A stretch of DNA of 64,000 nucleotides from Clostridiales bacterium Firm_13. GTDB taxonomy: Bacteria; Bacillota; Clostridia; Saccharofermentanales; Saccharofermentanaceae. Numbering within the stretch: the first letter of the stretch is position 1; each line of letters begins with the position of its first letter. Positions 7,055-16,238 of this stretch are shown here, piece by piece. Below the pieces are notes generated by a model, which was not told the origin of the DNA, did no database searches, and worked only from the letters and a program-made list of their open reading frames with translations. The position numbers and the translations under genes are program-made. The DNA lies in contig LVAS01000063.1 of assembly GCA_001603035.1 (NCBI GenBank), forward strand, positions 62,001 to 126,000. Direction: 5' to 3'.

Positions 7055-10000
7055 ATGAATAATAAAAGAATGTTACGCGATCGCGTTCTTGCAATCGTGT
7101 TGATTGCCATTACCCTTCTCACTGTTTTGCCGATCTCGGGGATATCCGCATGGACGGCTCCGAATCGAGTCATAATCAATAAGTCGTCTAACGCCTCATA
7201 CTTTGTCAATCAATTCGGGACACCATTGACTACAGGGTTCTACTATCTTGCCGGCACAGAAGAACTGGCGTATTGCGCCGATCAAGATGCAAAAGGACCC
7301 GGCGGCAACAGCTATTCACTGCATGACGACGCGCTGACGAATCCGGAATACATGAGCGGTGTGGAGGCGATTATTCAGAACGGATATCCGTTCCGATCCG
7401 ACGGTCTCTCGGACGCCGACGCCCGATACGCTACCCAAGTCGCAATTCATTGGATCGAGAATTACTACTTGGGAGAAGGAGAAGGATATGATTGCTCTAT
7501 TCGCTTTACGACAAAAGCGGAAGGGCACGAGAGCGCCCTTGCCTTTGCGCTTGCACTTTTTGATATTGGAGTTGCAAGACCTTCGTGTGACCCTTCGCTT
7601 TCGATGAGTAGAGACGGGTTATGGGAGATGGAATCGGGTGTTTTAATCAGCAGAATCCGAGTCGACGAAACGAACACCGATTCTTGGGAAATCACGAAGA
7701 TTCCCGCCGGAGTTGAGATTGTCGGCGGGACCGTGTTTACCGGCGATGTCCTACTGATCCTTCGGATGACCGATCCCCTCGCGTATGCCGCCTCTGAGCA
7801 CGCACTACAGATTCAGGGGTATTCGAATCGAAGGAGTTCGAATATTCATGTCTTCACTACGACAGGCGGATATCAGACGATGCTCGCGGTCAGCACCGAA
7901 AGTCAGGCAATGGATCCGGATTGGATCGACTTGCCTTCGGCGACGGTAGGGATTCACATCTATAAGCAAACAGAAAGGGGACCGGGCAATACACTTTCCG
8001 AAGCGGGCGCTTCCTTTCAGATCTACCGATCGGAATATGCGGATTATGAAAGCACGCCGGAAACCCTTCGCGAAACCGTTACGACGGGTGCAGACGGCAT
8101 TGCGGAAACGACGATAGCATTCCCTCTAGGAAACTATACCATACATCAAATTTCCGCACCGTTTGGTGTCAATCTTGCGGAAGACCGACTGATTCGGGCG
8201 GACGAAATGAACGCTTTTGAGAACGTGTCCATTACGGACACTACGGCAAACGGTTATGTGGAGCTGTTTAAGAGAACAGATCGAAAGGGGACATTCCTTC
8301 CGGAACCCGGAGCCGTCTTTCAGATTTATCTTGCGGCTGCCGGTTCTTATGAGAATGCCAATTCTGCCGAACGGGATGAAATTACGACGAACGCCGACGG
8401 ATATGCGAGATCACAACTTCTTCCGATCGGCGAATATTGCATTCGGCAGATTAGCGCGCCCGTCGGCACGCGTATTCTCGAAGAGACGAGAACGGTAAAT
8501 CTTGGAACAGATGACAAGGGAACTCCGATTCAAAATGACGCCGAACGCGTCGAAGTAATCAATTCTGTCACGGAAGGGCAAATCGCAATCACAAAGACTG
8601 CCGACAATCTTTATGCAGAGCCCGGAGCGACCTTTGCCGTCTATTTGTCTTCCGCCGGCAGTTATGAGGCGGCTGATTTTCGAGAGAAAGATACAATTAC
8701 GACCGATTATCGCGGAATCGCGACAAGTAAACCGTTGCCGTACGGGATTTATACCGTTCACCAGACGGATGCCCCTCCCGGAACGATCGCGATTGCGGAT
8801 TATGAAATCACCGTCGGCGCCGTCGACGGTGCGGTACAGAATCGCACCGTGAACAATCTCGCCCAGAACTGTCGGCTTGTCATCGAGAAAGTGGGGGAGG
8901 TTCTTACTTCGGCAGAAGTGACGGAAACGCAGTACAAAGACGGAGAAGGGAATGCTCTGTCCGGTTATTCATTCCAATACTCCTCGGAAGGGATAGCCGG
9001 CGCAAGTTTCGCTCTATTTGTCGGCGAACAAGATATTCTTGATTATGCGGGAGAGCCCAAACGGATCGATTGCGACGGCGACGGAATTCGAGAGACAGAA
9101 TTATCTGCGGGTACGAAGATCGGCGTTATCGAAGCACTGCCTGTAAAAGATACGGACGGAAGTCTTCATTATCGAGCCGAGTATTCCGGATTGCCGCTCG
9201 ATGCCGCGGGCGGAGCGCAATATATCGCACGCGAAATTGCAGCTCCGTACGGACAAATTCTTTCGGACGAACCGCTCGTATTTGATTTTACCTATGCCGA
9301 TCAATCCATCGAAGTTATTTCACAGGAAAAGACACTGCAAAACAAGAGACAAATTCCGGAGATTTATTTGGATAAGCAAAGAGAGACCTCCGAGTGGAAC
9401 CCGGCCACAGACGAATTTGATGTGAACATTATTCCGGCCGAAGGTGTGCTTTTCGGAATTTATACAGCATGGGAGATAAAAGATTCAAAAGGAAATGTTC
9501 TTGTTCCGGCAGGAGCACCGGTTGACTATCTGATTACCGATGCTCTCGGACATGCAAAGGGCGGCAGGGAACTTCCTCCGGGAGTTTACTATGTGCGCGA
9601 ATTGCGCGCCGCGGAAGGTTCGGTATTCGACGACAAGAAGACGTACACCATTACTTTTTCGCCCCAAGAAGAGAACGACGGCCATCTCGTATCGATACCC
9701 GTAAACGAAGGCGTACCGATTCTTAATCGCGAAATCAGAGGGGTGCTTTCCATCGAGAAGATTGCGGAAGACACGGGGCTTCCGTTAGCGGGTGTTCATT
9801 TTGCGGTGTATGACACGAGTGGGAATGAGGTCGACGCATTTATTACGAATGAAGCCGGGGAAGCAATGACACGCCCGCTTCCGTATGGCGAGTATACTTT
9901 GGCGGAAACAGAGACAAAGGAAGGGTATGCCCTTATGGAGAACAAAGAATTCAACATCTACGTTTCTCCGGGGCCGGAAGAAGATTATTCCGTGATTCCG

Positions 10001-10756
10001 ATGCAACTTGCGAATCAGAAACTAGCCGCGATCGAAGTATTCAAAATTACCGAAGACGGACAGGTCCCGATGAGTCAGGTCGTTTTTGAAATTTGCGACA
10101 AGAATAGCGGCGAAGAGATACAAAGGGTAACGACGGATCAGAACGGGTATGCCCGCGCTTTTGTGCAACCGGGGTCCTATCTGCTTCGTGAATTATCGAC
10201 TTGGGAGGGGTACTGTATTTCCGAAGAACCCATTGTGATTGAAAATGCAGAATACCAAGGGATTTACACATACAGACTCGCAAACAGGAGAAGTCAACTT
10301 GTCGTCTTCAAAGAGTCGACGGACGGCTTGAAATTAGCCGATATGGAATTCAAAGTCGTAGATAAAGACTCCAATGAAGTCGTTCGGCTTGCGTATTCTC
10401 AAGATTCAAAAGAATACATAGCGATTCCGGCGGGCGTTGATGCAAGGGATGCTTTGATGACTGGGTTAACAGATTCCGAAGGACGAGCGATTATTCGCGG
10501 TCTTCCGAGTGGAAGTTACGATGTGATCGAAGTGAAAGCTCCGAATGGATATATTTTGGACGAGGATCCGATACAAATCAAGATGAACACCAATGAGACG
10601 GAAATAACACCCGAGGTAACGCTAATTGACAAACACATAACCGTCAAAACTGGGGAGCAAACGAGAAATTCTATGATGATCGGTGGTTCGGTTTTGTGTG
10701 CTTTGGGTCTTGTTCTTCTGCTATGGATCAAAAAAAGAATCGGGAAGCAGGCATAA
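7055..10756 (+). CDS. Thioester-domain (TQXA) surface adhesin with eight Cna-B/SpaA-type repeats
   Basis: A 1233-residue predicted wall-anchored protein. After a signal peptide (about 1-32) comes a thioester domain: Cys74 in LAYCADQ and Gln128 in YATQVAIHW, the TQXA motif whose Cys-Gln bond lets such adhesins attach covalently to host amines. From about residue 298 there are eight Cna-B-like beta-sandwich repeats, each with a Lys-bearing first strand (for example VELFKRTD, LSIEKIAED) and a final YxIxE-type strand (YTLAETE, YDVIEVK) expected to form isopeptide bonds. The C-terminus is VKTGEQ, a hydrophobic helix and KKRIGKQA: a sorting signal without the Leu-Pro of LPXTG. No sortase gene is in the window. 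The ATG follows AAAGGAG. The next gene starts three bases after its stop. Confidence 0.88.
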   Translation: MNNKRMLRDRVLAIVLIAITLLTVLPISGISAWTAPNRVIINKSSNASYFVNQFGTPLTTGFYYLAGTEELAYCADQDAKGPGGNSYSLHDDALTNPEYMSGVEAIIQNGYPFRSDGLSDADARYATQVAIHWIENYYLGEGEGYDCSIRFTTKAEGHESALAFALALFDIGVARPSCDPSLSMSRDGLWEMESGVLISRIRVDETNTDSWEITKIPAGVEIVGGTVFTGDVLLILRMTDPLAYAASEHALQIQGYSNRRSSNIHVFTTTGGYQTMLAVSTESQAMDPDWIDLPSATVGIHIYKQTERGPGNTLSEAGASFQIYRSEYADYESTPETLRETVTTGADGIAETTIAFPLGNYTIHQISAPFGVNLAEDRLIRADEMNAFENVSITDTTANGYVELFKRTDRKGTFLPEPGAVFQIYLAAAGSYENANSAERDEITTNADGYARSQLLPIGEYCIRQISAPVGTRILEETRTVNLGTDDKGTPIQNDAERVEVINSVTEGQIAITKTADNLYAEPGATFAVYLSSAGSYEAADFREKDTITTDYRGIATSKPLPYGIYTVHQTDAPPGTIAIADYEITVGAVDGAVQNRTVNNLAQNCRLVIEKVGEVLTSAEVTETQYKDGEGNALSGYSFQYSSEGIAGASFALFVGEQDILDYAGEPKRIDCDGDGIRETELSAGTKIGVIEALPVKDTDGSLHYRAEYSGLPLDAAGGAQYIAREIAAPYGQILSDEPLVFDFTYADQSIEVISQEKTLQNKRQIPEIYLDKQRETSEWNPATDEFDVNIIPAEGVLFGIYTAWEIKDSKGNVLVPAGAPVDYLITDALGHAKGGRELPPGVYYVRELRAAEGSVFDDKKTYTITFSPQEENDGHLVSIPVNEGVPILNREIRGVLSIEKIAEDTGLPLAGVHFAVYDTSGNEVDAFITNEAGEAMTRPLPYGEYTLAETETKEGYALMENKEFNIYVSPGPEEDYSVIPMQLANQKLAAIEVFKITEDGQVPMSQVVFEICDKNSGEEIQRVTTDQNGYARAFVQPGSYLLRELSTWEGYCISEEPIVIENAEYQGIYTYRLANRRSQLVVFKESTDGLKLADMEFKVVDKDSNEVVRLAYSQDSKEYIAIPAGVDARDALMTGLTDSEGRAIIRGLPSGSYDVIEVKAPNGYILDEDPIQIKMNTNETEITPEVTLIDKHITVKTGEQTRNSMMIGGSVLCALGLVLLLWIKKRIGKQA
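7948..10626 (+). repeat. Tandem array of eight Cna-B-like domain repeats within the adhesin
   Basis: Units begin at segments resembling IHIYKQT, VELFKRT, IAITKTA, LVIEKVG, IYLDKQR, LSIEKIA, IEVFKIT and LVVFKES. Each continues with a GA/AxF.IY-type strand, a TT.ADG turn and a YxIxE-type closing strand. The repeats have diverged at DNA level and are not perfect tandem copies; the fourth, fifth and eighth carry insertions. Confidence 0.75.
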
Positions 10757-10759
10757 GTC

Positions 10760-11707
10760 ATGCGCAAATTGACCACTGCAATTCTCCTTTCAATATTCGT
10801 CGTTTGGGGGAGCGGACTCTCTGTATTCGGCGCCAAGGACTATTCCTTTGAGGTGAAACGAGATACGGAGTACGCTGTTTTTTCTGTTCGGTTCTCGGGG
10901 GATGTTTGTCCGATTACACTCGTTTCACCGGATGGAGGTACCGCGGACTCGATCACGGGAGGAACCGCATACCAAATCACCGAGAAAACCGTTACGATCG
11001 GCGTGAAAATTGCGAAATCCGGAATATGGCATCTTCGATTCGATGAGGAGCCGTCTTCCGGGTTTCGAATTGTACTGACAAGTGATTCTGAATACGGATC
11101 CTATTTCGAATTTCCGCCCGGCGAAGCAGCTAGGATAAGCGAGCCTGCAAAAGATACCGCTGAGCCGACACGGGATGTCGCAAAAGACAACGATGACGTC
11201 GCTCGTCAACAAAGTCCGAATGAGACAATGAGTGAGCAGCCGACAGAGACAATCCAATCTGCCCCCGAGGTACTTGCGACAGAGCAAAATGTATCGCCGA
11301 CGCATTCGGTTCCCGCTATAGCAGAGAGCGAGCAAGCCATGATAACGCCGGCAATTTCGGAAGAAATTCGAGAATCCTTCATCGAGGAAGTTTCGCAGAC
11401 TCTGTCTCAACCAACGATCCAAGGAAGGATAGCCGATCAATCGCAGAAGGAATCCGTTCCGGATTATACAGGGGAGACAGTATGGGCAGAGGAAATCGGA
11501 GCTTCAGAAGAGAAGACGACAGTCGATATTTCGAAATGGAAAGAATCCTTGCGACAATTTCTTGTGCCGGGCGGATTTCTTTTCATTTCGACGGCGACCT
11601 TTCTTCTTAAGGCTCTTCGCGAGAAGAGGCACAATTGTGTTTCAAACGACCCACCTACTGGAGAGGGAAGAATCCGGACATCTCCTCAGACCCGACATCG
11701 GAAGTGA
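10760..11707 (+). CDS. Unknown exported protein with C-terminal membrane anchor, partner of the adhesin
   Basis: A 315-residue protein that I do not recognise. It has a signal peptide (about 1-25), a compact beta-rich domain (about 27-115; segments YAVFSVRFSGDVCPITLVSPDG and SGIWHLRFDEEP), a long acidic Thr/Glu/Pro/Ser linker (about 120-255) and a hydrophobic segment around 267-286 followed by a basic tail. The architecture suggests a membrane-anchored extracellular domain. It starts three bases after the adhesin stop and is surely co-transcribed with it, so a role in adhesin display is plausible. Its last 53 bases overlap the converging oxidoreductase gene on the other strand. Confidence 0.7.
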   Translation: MRKLTTAILLSIFVVWGSGLSVFGAKDYSFEVKRDTEYAVFSVRFSGDVCPITLVSPDGGTADSITGGTAYQITEKTVTIGVKIAKSGIWHLRFDEEPSSGFRIVLTSDSEYGSYFEFPPGEAARISEPAKDTAEPTRDVAKDNDDVARQQSPNETMSEQPTETIQSAPEVLATEQNVSPTHSVPAIAESEQAMITPAISEEIRESFIEEVSQTLSQPTIQGRIADQSQKESVPDYTGETVWAEEIGASEEKTTVDISKWKESLRQFLVPGGFLFISTATFLLKALREKRHNCVSNDPPTGEGRIRTSPQTRHRK

Positions 11708-12800
11708 GCGGAAGTTCTGTTCTTACTCCGGTTTTTGCGGAGGAATAAAGGGCGAGTACATTTTCGACAGAGGTCCAGCCGGATTTCGCATCCGCTATCG
11801 GCTGGCGATTCTCTTTTATCGCCTCTCGAAGGTCTTCATAAATTCCGGCGTGCGGATTCGTTAGGCGAAGCAACGCACGGATCCCTTTCTCTTTCAGCTC
11901 TTTCATAAAGTACTCTCGGTTCTTCTTCTTGCCTCGGATCCGAATGTCAAAGAACGGTCGACCTTTACGCAACCCGATTCGAAAGGACCCTTCGGATCCT
12001 AAAAGATAGAAGGACGCCTCGTGATCATCGGAAGGCGAATTCGTAGTGCCTTCCACCTGGCAGAGCGCGCCGTTATCAAGCGTGAGTGATCCGCAAGCAA
12101 TATCCTCCGCCTCCATTTCATGAAAACGCCGAGCCAACATGGCCGTTGCCGAAATCGCATCGCCATTCATAAGCCAACATAAGAGATCAATCGCATGGAC
12201 CGACTGATTCATCAGCGCTCCGCCGTCACTTTTCCAAGTGCCTCTCCACGAGGCGGAATCGTAATAAGCCTGATCATGTCCCCAACGCACAATGACGGAC
12301 CCGTGGCTGATTTTTCCGAAGCGACCATTTGCCACATCTCTTTGCAAGTTTCCGACGATCGGGAAATAGCGATATATATGCCCCATGGCGATCTTCTTGC
12401 CTGTCTTCTTTGATAACTCATAAAGAGACTTGGCTTCGGACGCGCGCATACTCATCGGCTTTTCAAGCAACACATGCGAACCGGCATTCACTGCCGCGGT
12501 GCAGATCGGATAGTGAAGACCGGAAGGTACGGTAACGGCAGTAATGTCCGGCTTTTCCTGCTCCAGCATCTCGGCGTAATCGCGATAAAAGGGGGTGTTT
12601 TGAAGTAGCCTTTGTGCGCGCTTGCCTTTGATTCCGGCTCCGTCGAGAAGCTTATTAAAAGCGTCCGAATTCGTATCGACAACCGCGCAAAGAGAGAGGC
12701 CGCTCTTCTTTCTCAAGATTGCTTTTACATGTTTGACGGCAATTCTTCCGCAACCGATTAATGCAACGCGATAAGTGGAGGACTGTGCGACGTTTGACAT
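11655..12800 (-). CDS. Gfo/Idh/MocA-family NAD(P)-dependent oxidoreductase
   Basis: A 381-residue sugar or inositol dehydrogenase-type protein. The N-terminal Rossmann fold has VALIGCGRIAVKH, followed by TVPSGLHYPI and the family motif LLEKPM (EKP at 113-115). The catalytic-helix motif is NQSVHAIDLL. The C-terminal alpha/beta domain (GSLTLDNGALCQVEGTTNSP) is standard. Substrate cannot be read from sequence; relatives act on sugars, inositols or UDP-sugars. The start at 12800 follows CGGAGATTAAAT; a longer frame to 12833 lacks a ribosome site. Its 3' end overlaps the adhesin-partner gene by 53 bases. The gap to the DUF815 gene upstream is 29 bases, so co-transcription is likely. Confidence 0.85.
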   Translation of the reverse strand: MSNVAQSSTYRVALIGCGRIAVKHVKAILRKKSGLSLCAVVDTNSDAFNKLLDGAGIKGKRAQRLLQNTPFYRDYAEMLEQEKPDITAVTVPSGLHYPICTAAVNAGSHVLLEKPMSMRASEAKSLYELSKKTGKKIAMGHIYRYFPIVGNLQRDVANGRFGKISHGSVIVRWGHDQAYYDSASWRGTWKSDGGALMNQSVHAIDLLCWLMNGDAISATAMLARRFHEMEAEDIACGSLTLDNGALCQVEGTTNSPSDDHEASFYLLGSEGSFRIGLRKGRPFFDIRIRGKKKNREYFMKELKEKGIRALLRLTNPHAGIYEDLREAIKENRQPIADAKSGWTSVENVLALYSSAKTGVRTELPLTSDVGSEEMSGFFPLQ

Positions 12801-12829
12801 ATTTAATCTCCGTTCTCTTTGGTATCGGA

Positions 12830-14113
12830 TCAAAAGGTCGATTCATAATAATCGGCAAATTGTCTTGCCGTTCGGGGGGAACGCCCATTCTCGCGCATCG
12901 CCCAGGCAAGTGCCTCGGCATCGAGTTGATCGGGATTAAATTGCATTCCGCGTGACGAAAGGATGCCGCGGACAATGGATAAGTAGGTCCCCTGCGTCGG
13001 AGAGGAGAAGCGTATCGATATGCCAAACCGATCGGAAAGAGACAATTTTTCTTCCTTCGCGTCGCTTTCATACCGGTCATTTCCATCCTTTTCGGCTACG
13101 ATATGCCGACGATTCGATGTCGCATAGATGGCTACATTTTCCGGCCTTGATTTGGCGGTGCCCTCGAGGAGGGTTTTCAGTACCGTGCAGCGAGGATCGT
13201 CCTCCGGAAAGGATAGATCGTCCAGGAAAAGAATAAAAGAGAGATTCGAAGACGCATGACCGGCGAGTAGAGACAGTAATCCGTGAATCGTAAGAAGATC
13301 GTCCTTATCAATCTCGATAAGCCGAAGACCGCGACGCCTGTATTCATTGGCGACCGCCTTTACGGCGGACGATTTTCCGGTGCCTCGAGCGCCGAAGAGA
13401 AGAAGATTATCCGCACGCCTTCTGTCAAGAAGTCGAATCGTATTGCTTCGCACTTGATCGATCTCAAAGTCATAGCAGAACAACTGCTCCGGAAGAATCG
13501 GATCCGGATCGTAAACCGGGATCAACGCATTCCCTTTCCACAAAAACGTGTCGCATACAGCAAAGGGTCCGAATCCCTGTCTTCGGTGAAAATCCCACAG
13601 ATTTGTCATGAGAACAGAAGGGTTATCCGCGTTGACACGATGGCTCCATTCCGGCAGCGAGCCCGAAGTCAACGGGGAGAAAAGCGCGGTAATCATACGG
13701 GCCGGCAACGATGAAAGTACCTTGAGTCTGTCCAAATCTCCGAGAACGATTCCGAAAAATGAAGGGTCGTCGGACATGGCGATCGGACCTTTCGCAGACG
13801 CCGCTCTTCTTGAAAATGCGTTATCGGATCCCTTCATTCTGGCGATCAAATATTCGGAGAGATCCGGAACGGCAGTACCTGTTTCTTCGAAAAGAATTCT
13901 CCATAAGTCGCAATAGGCGTCCATGTTGTCGAGAAGGGAAACCGTAGGATAATCCGCGTCACTTTCGTCGGCGCGCAGAAGTGAGACGAGAAGATCACGA
14001 AGCCCTCGAACAAATCGATCTTCGGATATTCCGTCGTAGATTGTCAGTCCATTTATTACGGCCAGTACATCACGGATATACCGGTTCTGTTCCTGAAGAA
14101 GAATACCCATCAT
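12830..14113 (-). CDS. DUF815-family AAA-type ATPase
   Basis: A 427-residue predicted cytoplasmic ATPase of the DUF815 family. The N-terminal half is helical and poorly conserved; the C-terminal half holds Walker A GARGTGKSS (241-249), Walker B FILFLDDLSF, the sensor-like IYATSNRRHIV and a lid with RSPRTARQF. The family is widespread in bacteria with no settled role; older annotation links it to AAA proteins near stress genes. Two ATG codons stand in tandem after CGGAGG; the second (14110) has the better spacing, so the protein may be one residue shorter. It lies upstream of the Gfo/Idh gene and diverges from the nucleoside phosphorylase gene. Confidence 0.85.
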   Translation of the reverse strand: MMGILLQEQNRYIRDVLAVINGLTIYDGISEDRFVRGLRDLLVSLLRADESDADYPTVSLLDNMDAYCDLWRILFEETGTAVPDLSEYLIARMKGSDNAFSRRAASAKGPIAMSDDPSFFGIVLGDLDRLKVLSSLPARMITALFSPLTSGSLPEWSHRVNADNPSVLMTNLWDFHRRQGFGPFAVCDTFLWKGNALIPVYDPDPILPEQLFCYDFEIDQVRSNTIRLLDRRRADNLLLFGARGTGKSSAVKAVANEYRRRGLRLIEIDKDDLLTIHGLLSLLAGHASSNLSFILFLDDLSFPEDDPRCTVLKTLLEGTAKSRPENVAIYATSNRRHIVAEKDGNDRYESDAKEEKLSLSDRFGISIRFSSPTQGTYLSIVRGILSSRGMQFNPDQLDAEALAWAMRENGRSPRTARQFADYYESTF

Positions 14114-14238
14114 TCCTCCGAAATCGACATGTTGATTTATGCCTCATTCTATCATAGCGGCGTAAGAATGGGACGCCTTTGGTGTACAATAGTGACAGAT
14201 CAAGTCTTTCGTCAGACGACTTTTGGAGGATCACAATT

Positions 14239-15585
14239 ATGAATATGCAAGAAATTATTCAGGATAAGCGCGACGGCGGCGAATTGAGTGACGAGGCGAT
14301 TCGTTTCTTTGTGTCCGGTGTCACGGATCGAAGTATTCCCGACTACCAGACGGCAGCTTTCCTGATGGCGATTGTTTTTCGCGGTATGACAGAGCGTGAA
14401 ATGACGACGCTTACGCTTGAAATGGCCTATTCCGGAGATGTATGCGATCTGTCCGGAATTCCGGGAACCAAGGTCGACAAGCACAGTTCCGGCGGTGTCG
14501 GAGACAAATGCACGATGATTGTGCTCCCGATCGTCGCATCTCTCGGGGTGCCGATTGCCAAGTTGAGCGGTCGCGGCCTCGGATTTACGGGCGGAACAAT
14601 TGATAAATTGGAATCGATCCGCGGATTTAAAACATCGATACCGATATCTTCCTTTGTCGAACAGATAAAGAAGTGCGGGATGGTATTATCCGGACAGACG
14701 CCGGAACTTGCGCCTGCCGACAAGTATCTTTACGCACTTCGCGACGTAACCGGAACCGTGCAATCTATCCCGCTTATCGCATCAAGCATTATGAGTAAGA
14801 AAATCGCGGGGGGCGCCGATGCAATCGTATTGGATGTCACCTGCGGCGCCGGCGCTTTCATGAAAGAGGAATCCTCCGCCAAGGAGCTCTCGCGAGCGAT
14901 GATCCGAATCGGCGCCATTGCGGGACGGCCGGTCACTTGCGTAATTTCCTCGATGGAACAACCTCTCGGATTTGCCGTCGGCAATGCTCTTGAAGTGCAA
15001 GAAGCGCTGGAAGTCTTGTCGGGAAAGGGACCTTCCGATGTTGAAGAAGTATGTTGTACGCTCGCGGCGGCGATGTTGCGCAGGTCTGATGTTGGGCGAA
15101 CATATACTTTTGACGAAGCCTACTCGGCCGCGAGGGAAACACTGCGCGACGGTAGGGCCGCGAGTCGCTTCCTTGCGTTTATTCAGGCGCAAGGCGGATC
15201 ACTTGAATCGGACGGCACCCCTTCATTTACTGAGCAGTCCGTGTTGAGAAGTGAACTGACCGCGGAAAAGGACGGCTATATTAAGACGATTGATGCTCTT
15301 CGAATTGGCGAAGCCAGTATGCGACTTGGCGCGGGCAGAAAGACGAAGGAAGACGCGATTGATATGGGAGCCGGAATTACTCTTCGCCATAAGGTCGGCG
15401 ATTATGTCCGCGCGGGCGATATTCTATTGTCGGCATATACGGGCACTTCTTCGGAACTGGGAGAAGAGGAGATTCTCGACGCCTTAGCGATTGCAAAAGA
15501 AGGCATTTCTTTCTCGGATGCAGCGATCGAAGCGCCGAAAGAGATCCTTGCGATACTCGATGAGAATACGGTTAATCCCTTCTGA
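14239..15585 (+). CDS. pdp: Pyrimidine-nucleoside (thymidine) phosphorylase
   Basis: A 448-residue cytoplasmic enzyme that phosphorolyses uridine and thymidine for salvage. The phosphate and ribose site is intact: KHSSGGVGDK with His82, then Arg168 in ALRDVTG, Ser183 and Lys187 in SSIMSKK, the same numbering as the Geobacillus enzyme as I recall it. The SGRGLGFTGGT loop has Phe where His is usual. A C-terminal domain with RLGAGRKTKED and HKVGDYVRAGD completes the family layout. The start at 14239 follows GGAGGA; the frame is open upstream but has no ribosome site. It is the first plus-strand gene after a divergent region and precedes the ruv operon, which has its own promoter. Confidence 0.92.
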   Translation: MNMQEIIQDKRDGGELSDEAIRFFVSGVTDRSIPDYQTAAFLMAIVFRGMTEREMTTLTLEMAYSGDVCDLSGIPGTKVDKHSSGGVGDKCTMIVLPIVASLGVPIAKLSGRGLGFTGGTIDKLESIRGFKTSIPISSFVEQIKKCGMVLSGQTPELAPADKYLYALRDVTGTVQSIPLIASSIMSKKIAGGADAIVLDVTCGAGAFMKEESSAKELSRAMIRIGAIAGRPVTCVISSMEQPLGFAVGNALEVQEALEVLSGKGPSDVEEVCCTLAAAMLRRSDVGRTYTFDEAYSAARETLRDGRAASRFLAFIQAQGGSLESDGTPSFTEQSVLRSELTAEKDGYIKTIDALRIGEASMRLGAGRKTKEDAIDMGAGITLRHKVGDYVRAGDILLSAYTGTSSELGEEEILDALAIAKEGISFSDAAIEAPKEILAILDENTVNPF

Positions 15586-15592
15586 CATTCGG

Positions 15593-15621
15593 TTGCGGTT
15601 GTTATCTCGGATTGTTATAAT
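15593..15621 (+). promoter_or_regulatory. Promoter of the ruvCAB-queH operon
   Basis: TTGCGG (15593-15598) and TATAAT (15616-15621) with 17-base spacing, immediately after the phosphorylase stop codon and 54 bases before the ruvC start. No SOS box was recognised near it. Confidence 0.7.
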
Positions 15622-15674
15622 GGCAAAGAAGAACGAATGTTTGATCTTGGCGCGTTTCGCGTCTTTGGAGGATT

Positions 15675-16211
15675 ATGATCATTATTGGGATCGACCCGGG
15701 ATATGCGATTACGGGATACGGAGTGATTGACTATCAGTCCAACCGATTCCGTGTTCTGGATTACGGCGTCGTATCGACAAAGGCCGGAACGCCTTTTGAA
15801 CTTCGCCTACTTGCGATTTCGCAGAAGATCGATGCTCTTTTGGCCTTATACAGTCCGGACGTTATGGCCGTTGAAGAGTTATTCTTTTCCCGTAACACCA
15901 CAACGGCGATCGGGACGGCGCAGGCTCGCGGTGTTATTATTCTTTCGGGCGCACGAGCGGGGATTCCGATCTATGAGTACACACCGATGCAAGTTAAGCT
16001 TGCCGTCACGGGATACGGCCGCGCCGACAAGAATCAAGTCCTGCAGATGACGCGGATTCTCCTTAACCTGGAGAAGAATACAAGAATCATCGACGATGCC
16101 TCCGATGCGCTTGCTATCGCGATTTGCCAGGCGCATACAGGCCAATCCGCTTCTAACAAAGCGGTCGGCGGATATCAATACGGACCGGGAACCCATTCGG
16201 CATATTCCTAA
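15675..16211 (+). CDS. ruvC: Crossover junction endodeoxyribonuclease RuvC
   Basis: A 178-residue Holliday junction resolvase that cuts the junction held by RuvAB. The RNase H-like active site is present: Asp7 in GIDPGYAITGYG, Glu67 in MAVEELFF, and Asp141 and Asp144 in IIDDASDALAIA. The length is a little above the usual 160-175 because of a Gly/Tyr-rich tail. The start follows GGAGG. It is the first gene of ruvC-ruvA-ruvB-queH. Confidence 0.96.
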   Translation: MIIIGIDPGYAITGYGVIDYQSNRFRVLDYGVVSTKAGTPFELRLLAISQKIDALLALYSPDVMAVEELFFSRNTTTAIGTAQARGVIILSGARAGIPIYEYTPMQVKLAVTGYGRADKNQVLQMTRILLNLEKNTRIIDDASDALAIAICQAHTGQSASNKAVGGYQYGPGTHSAYS

Positions 16212-16238
16212 TCTGACTAGGACGGAGAGGACCAATCG

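Noticed and set aside
7055-10756. The adhesin repeats as a CRISPR array or DNA-level satellite
   Set aside because: The repetition is at protein level in about 90-residue Cna-B domains; there are no short direct repeats with spacers.
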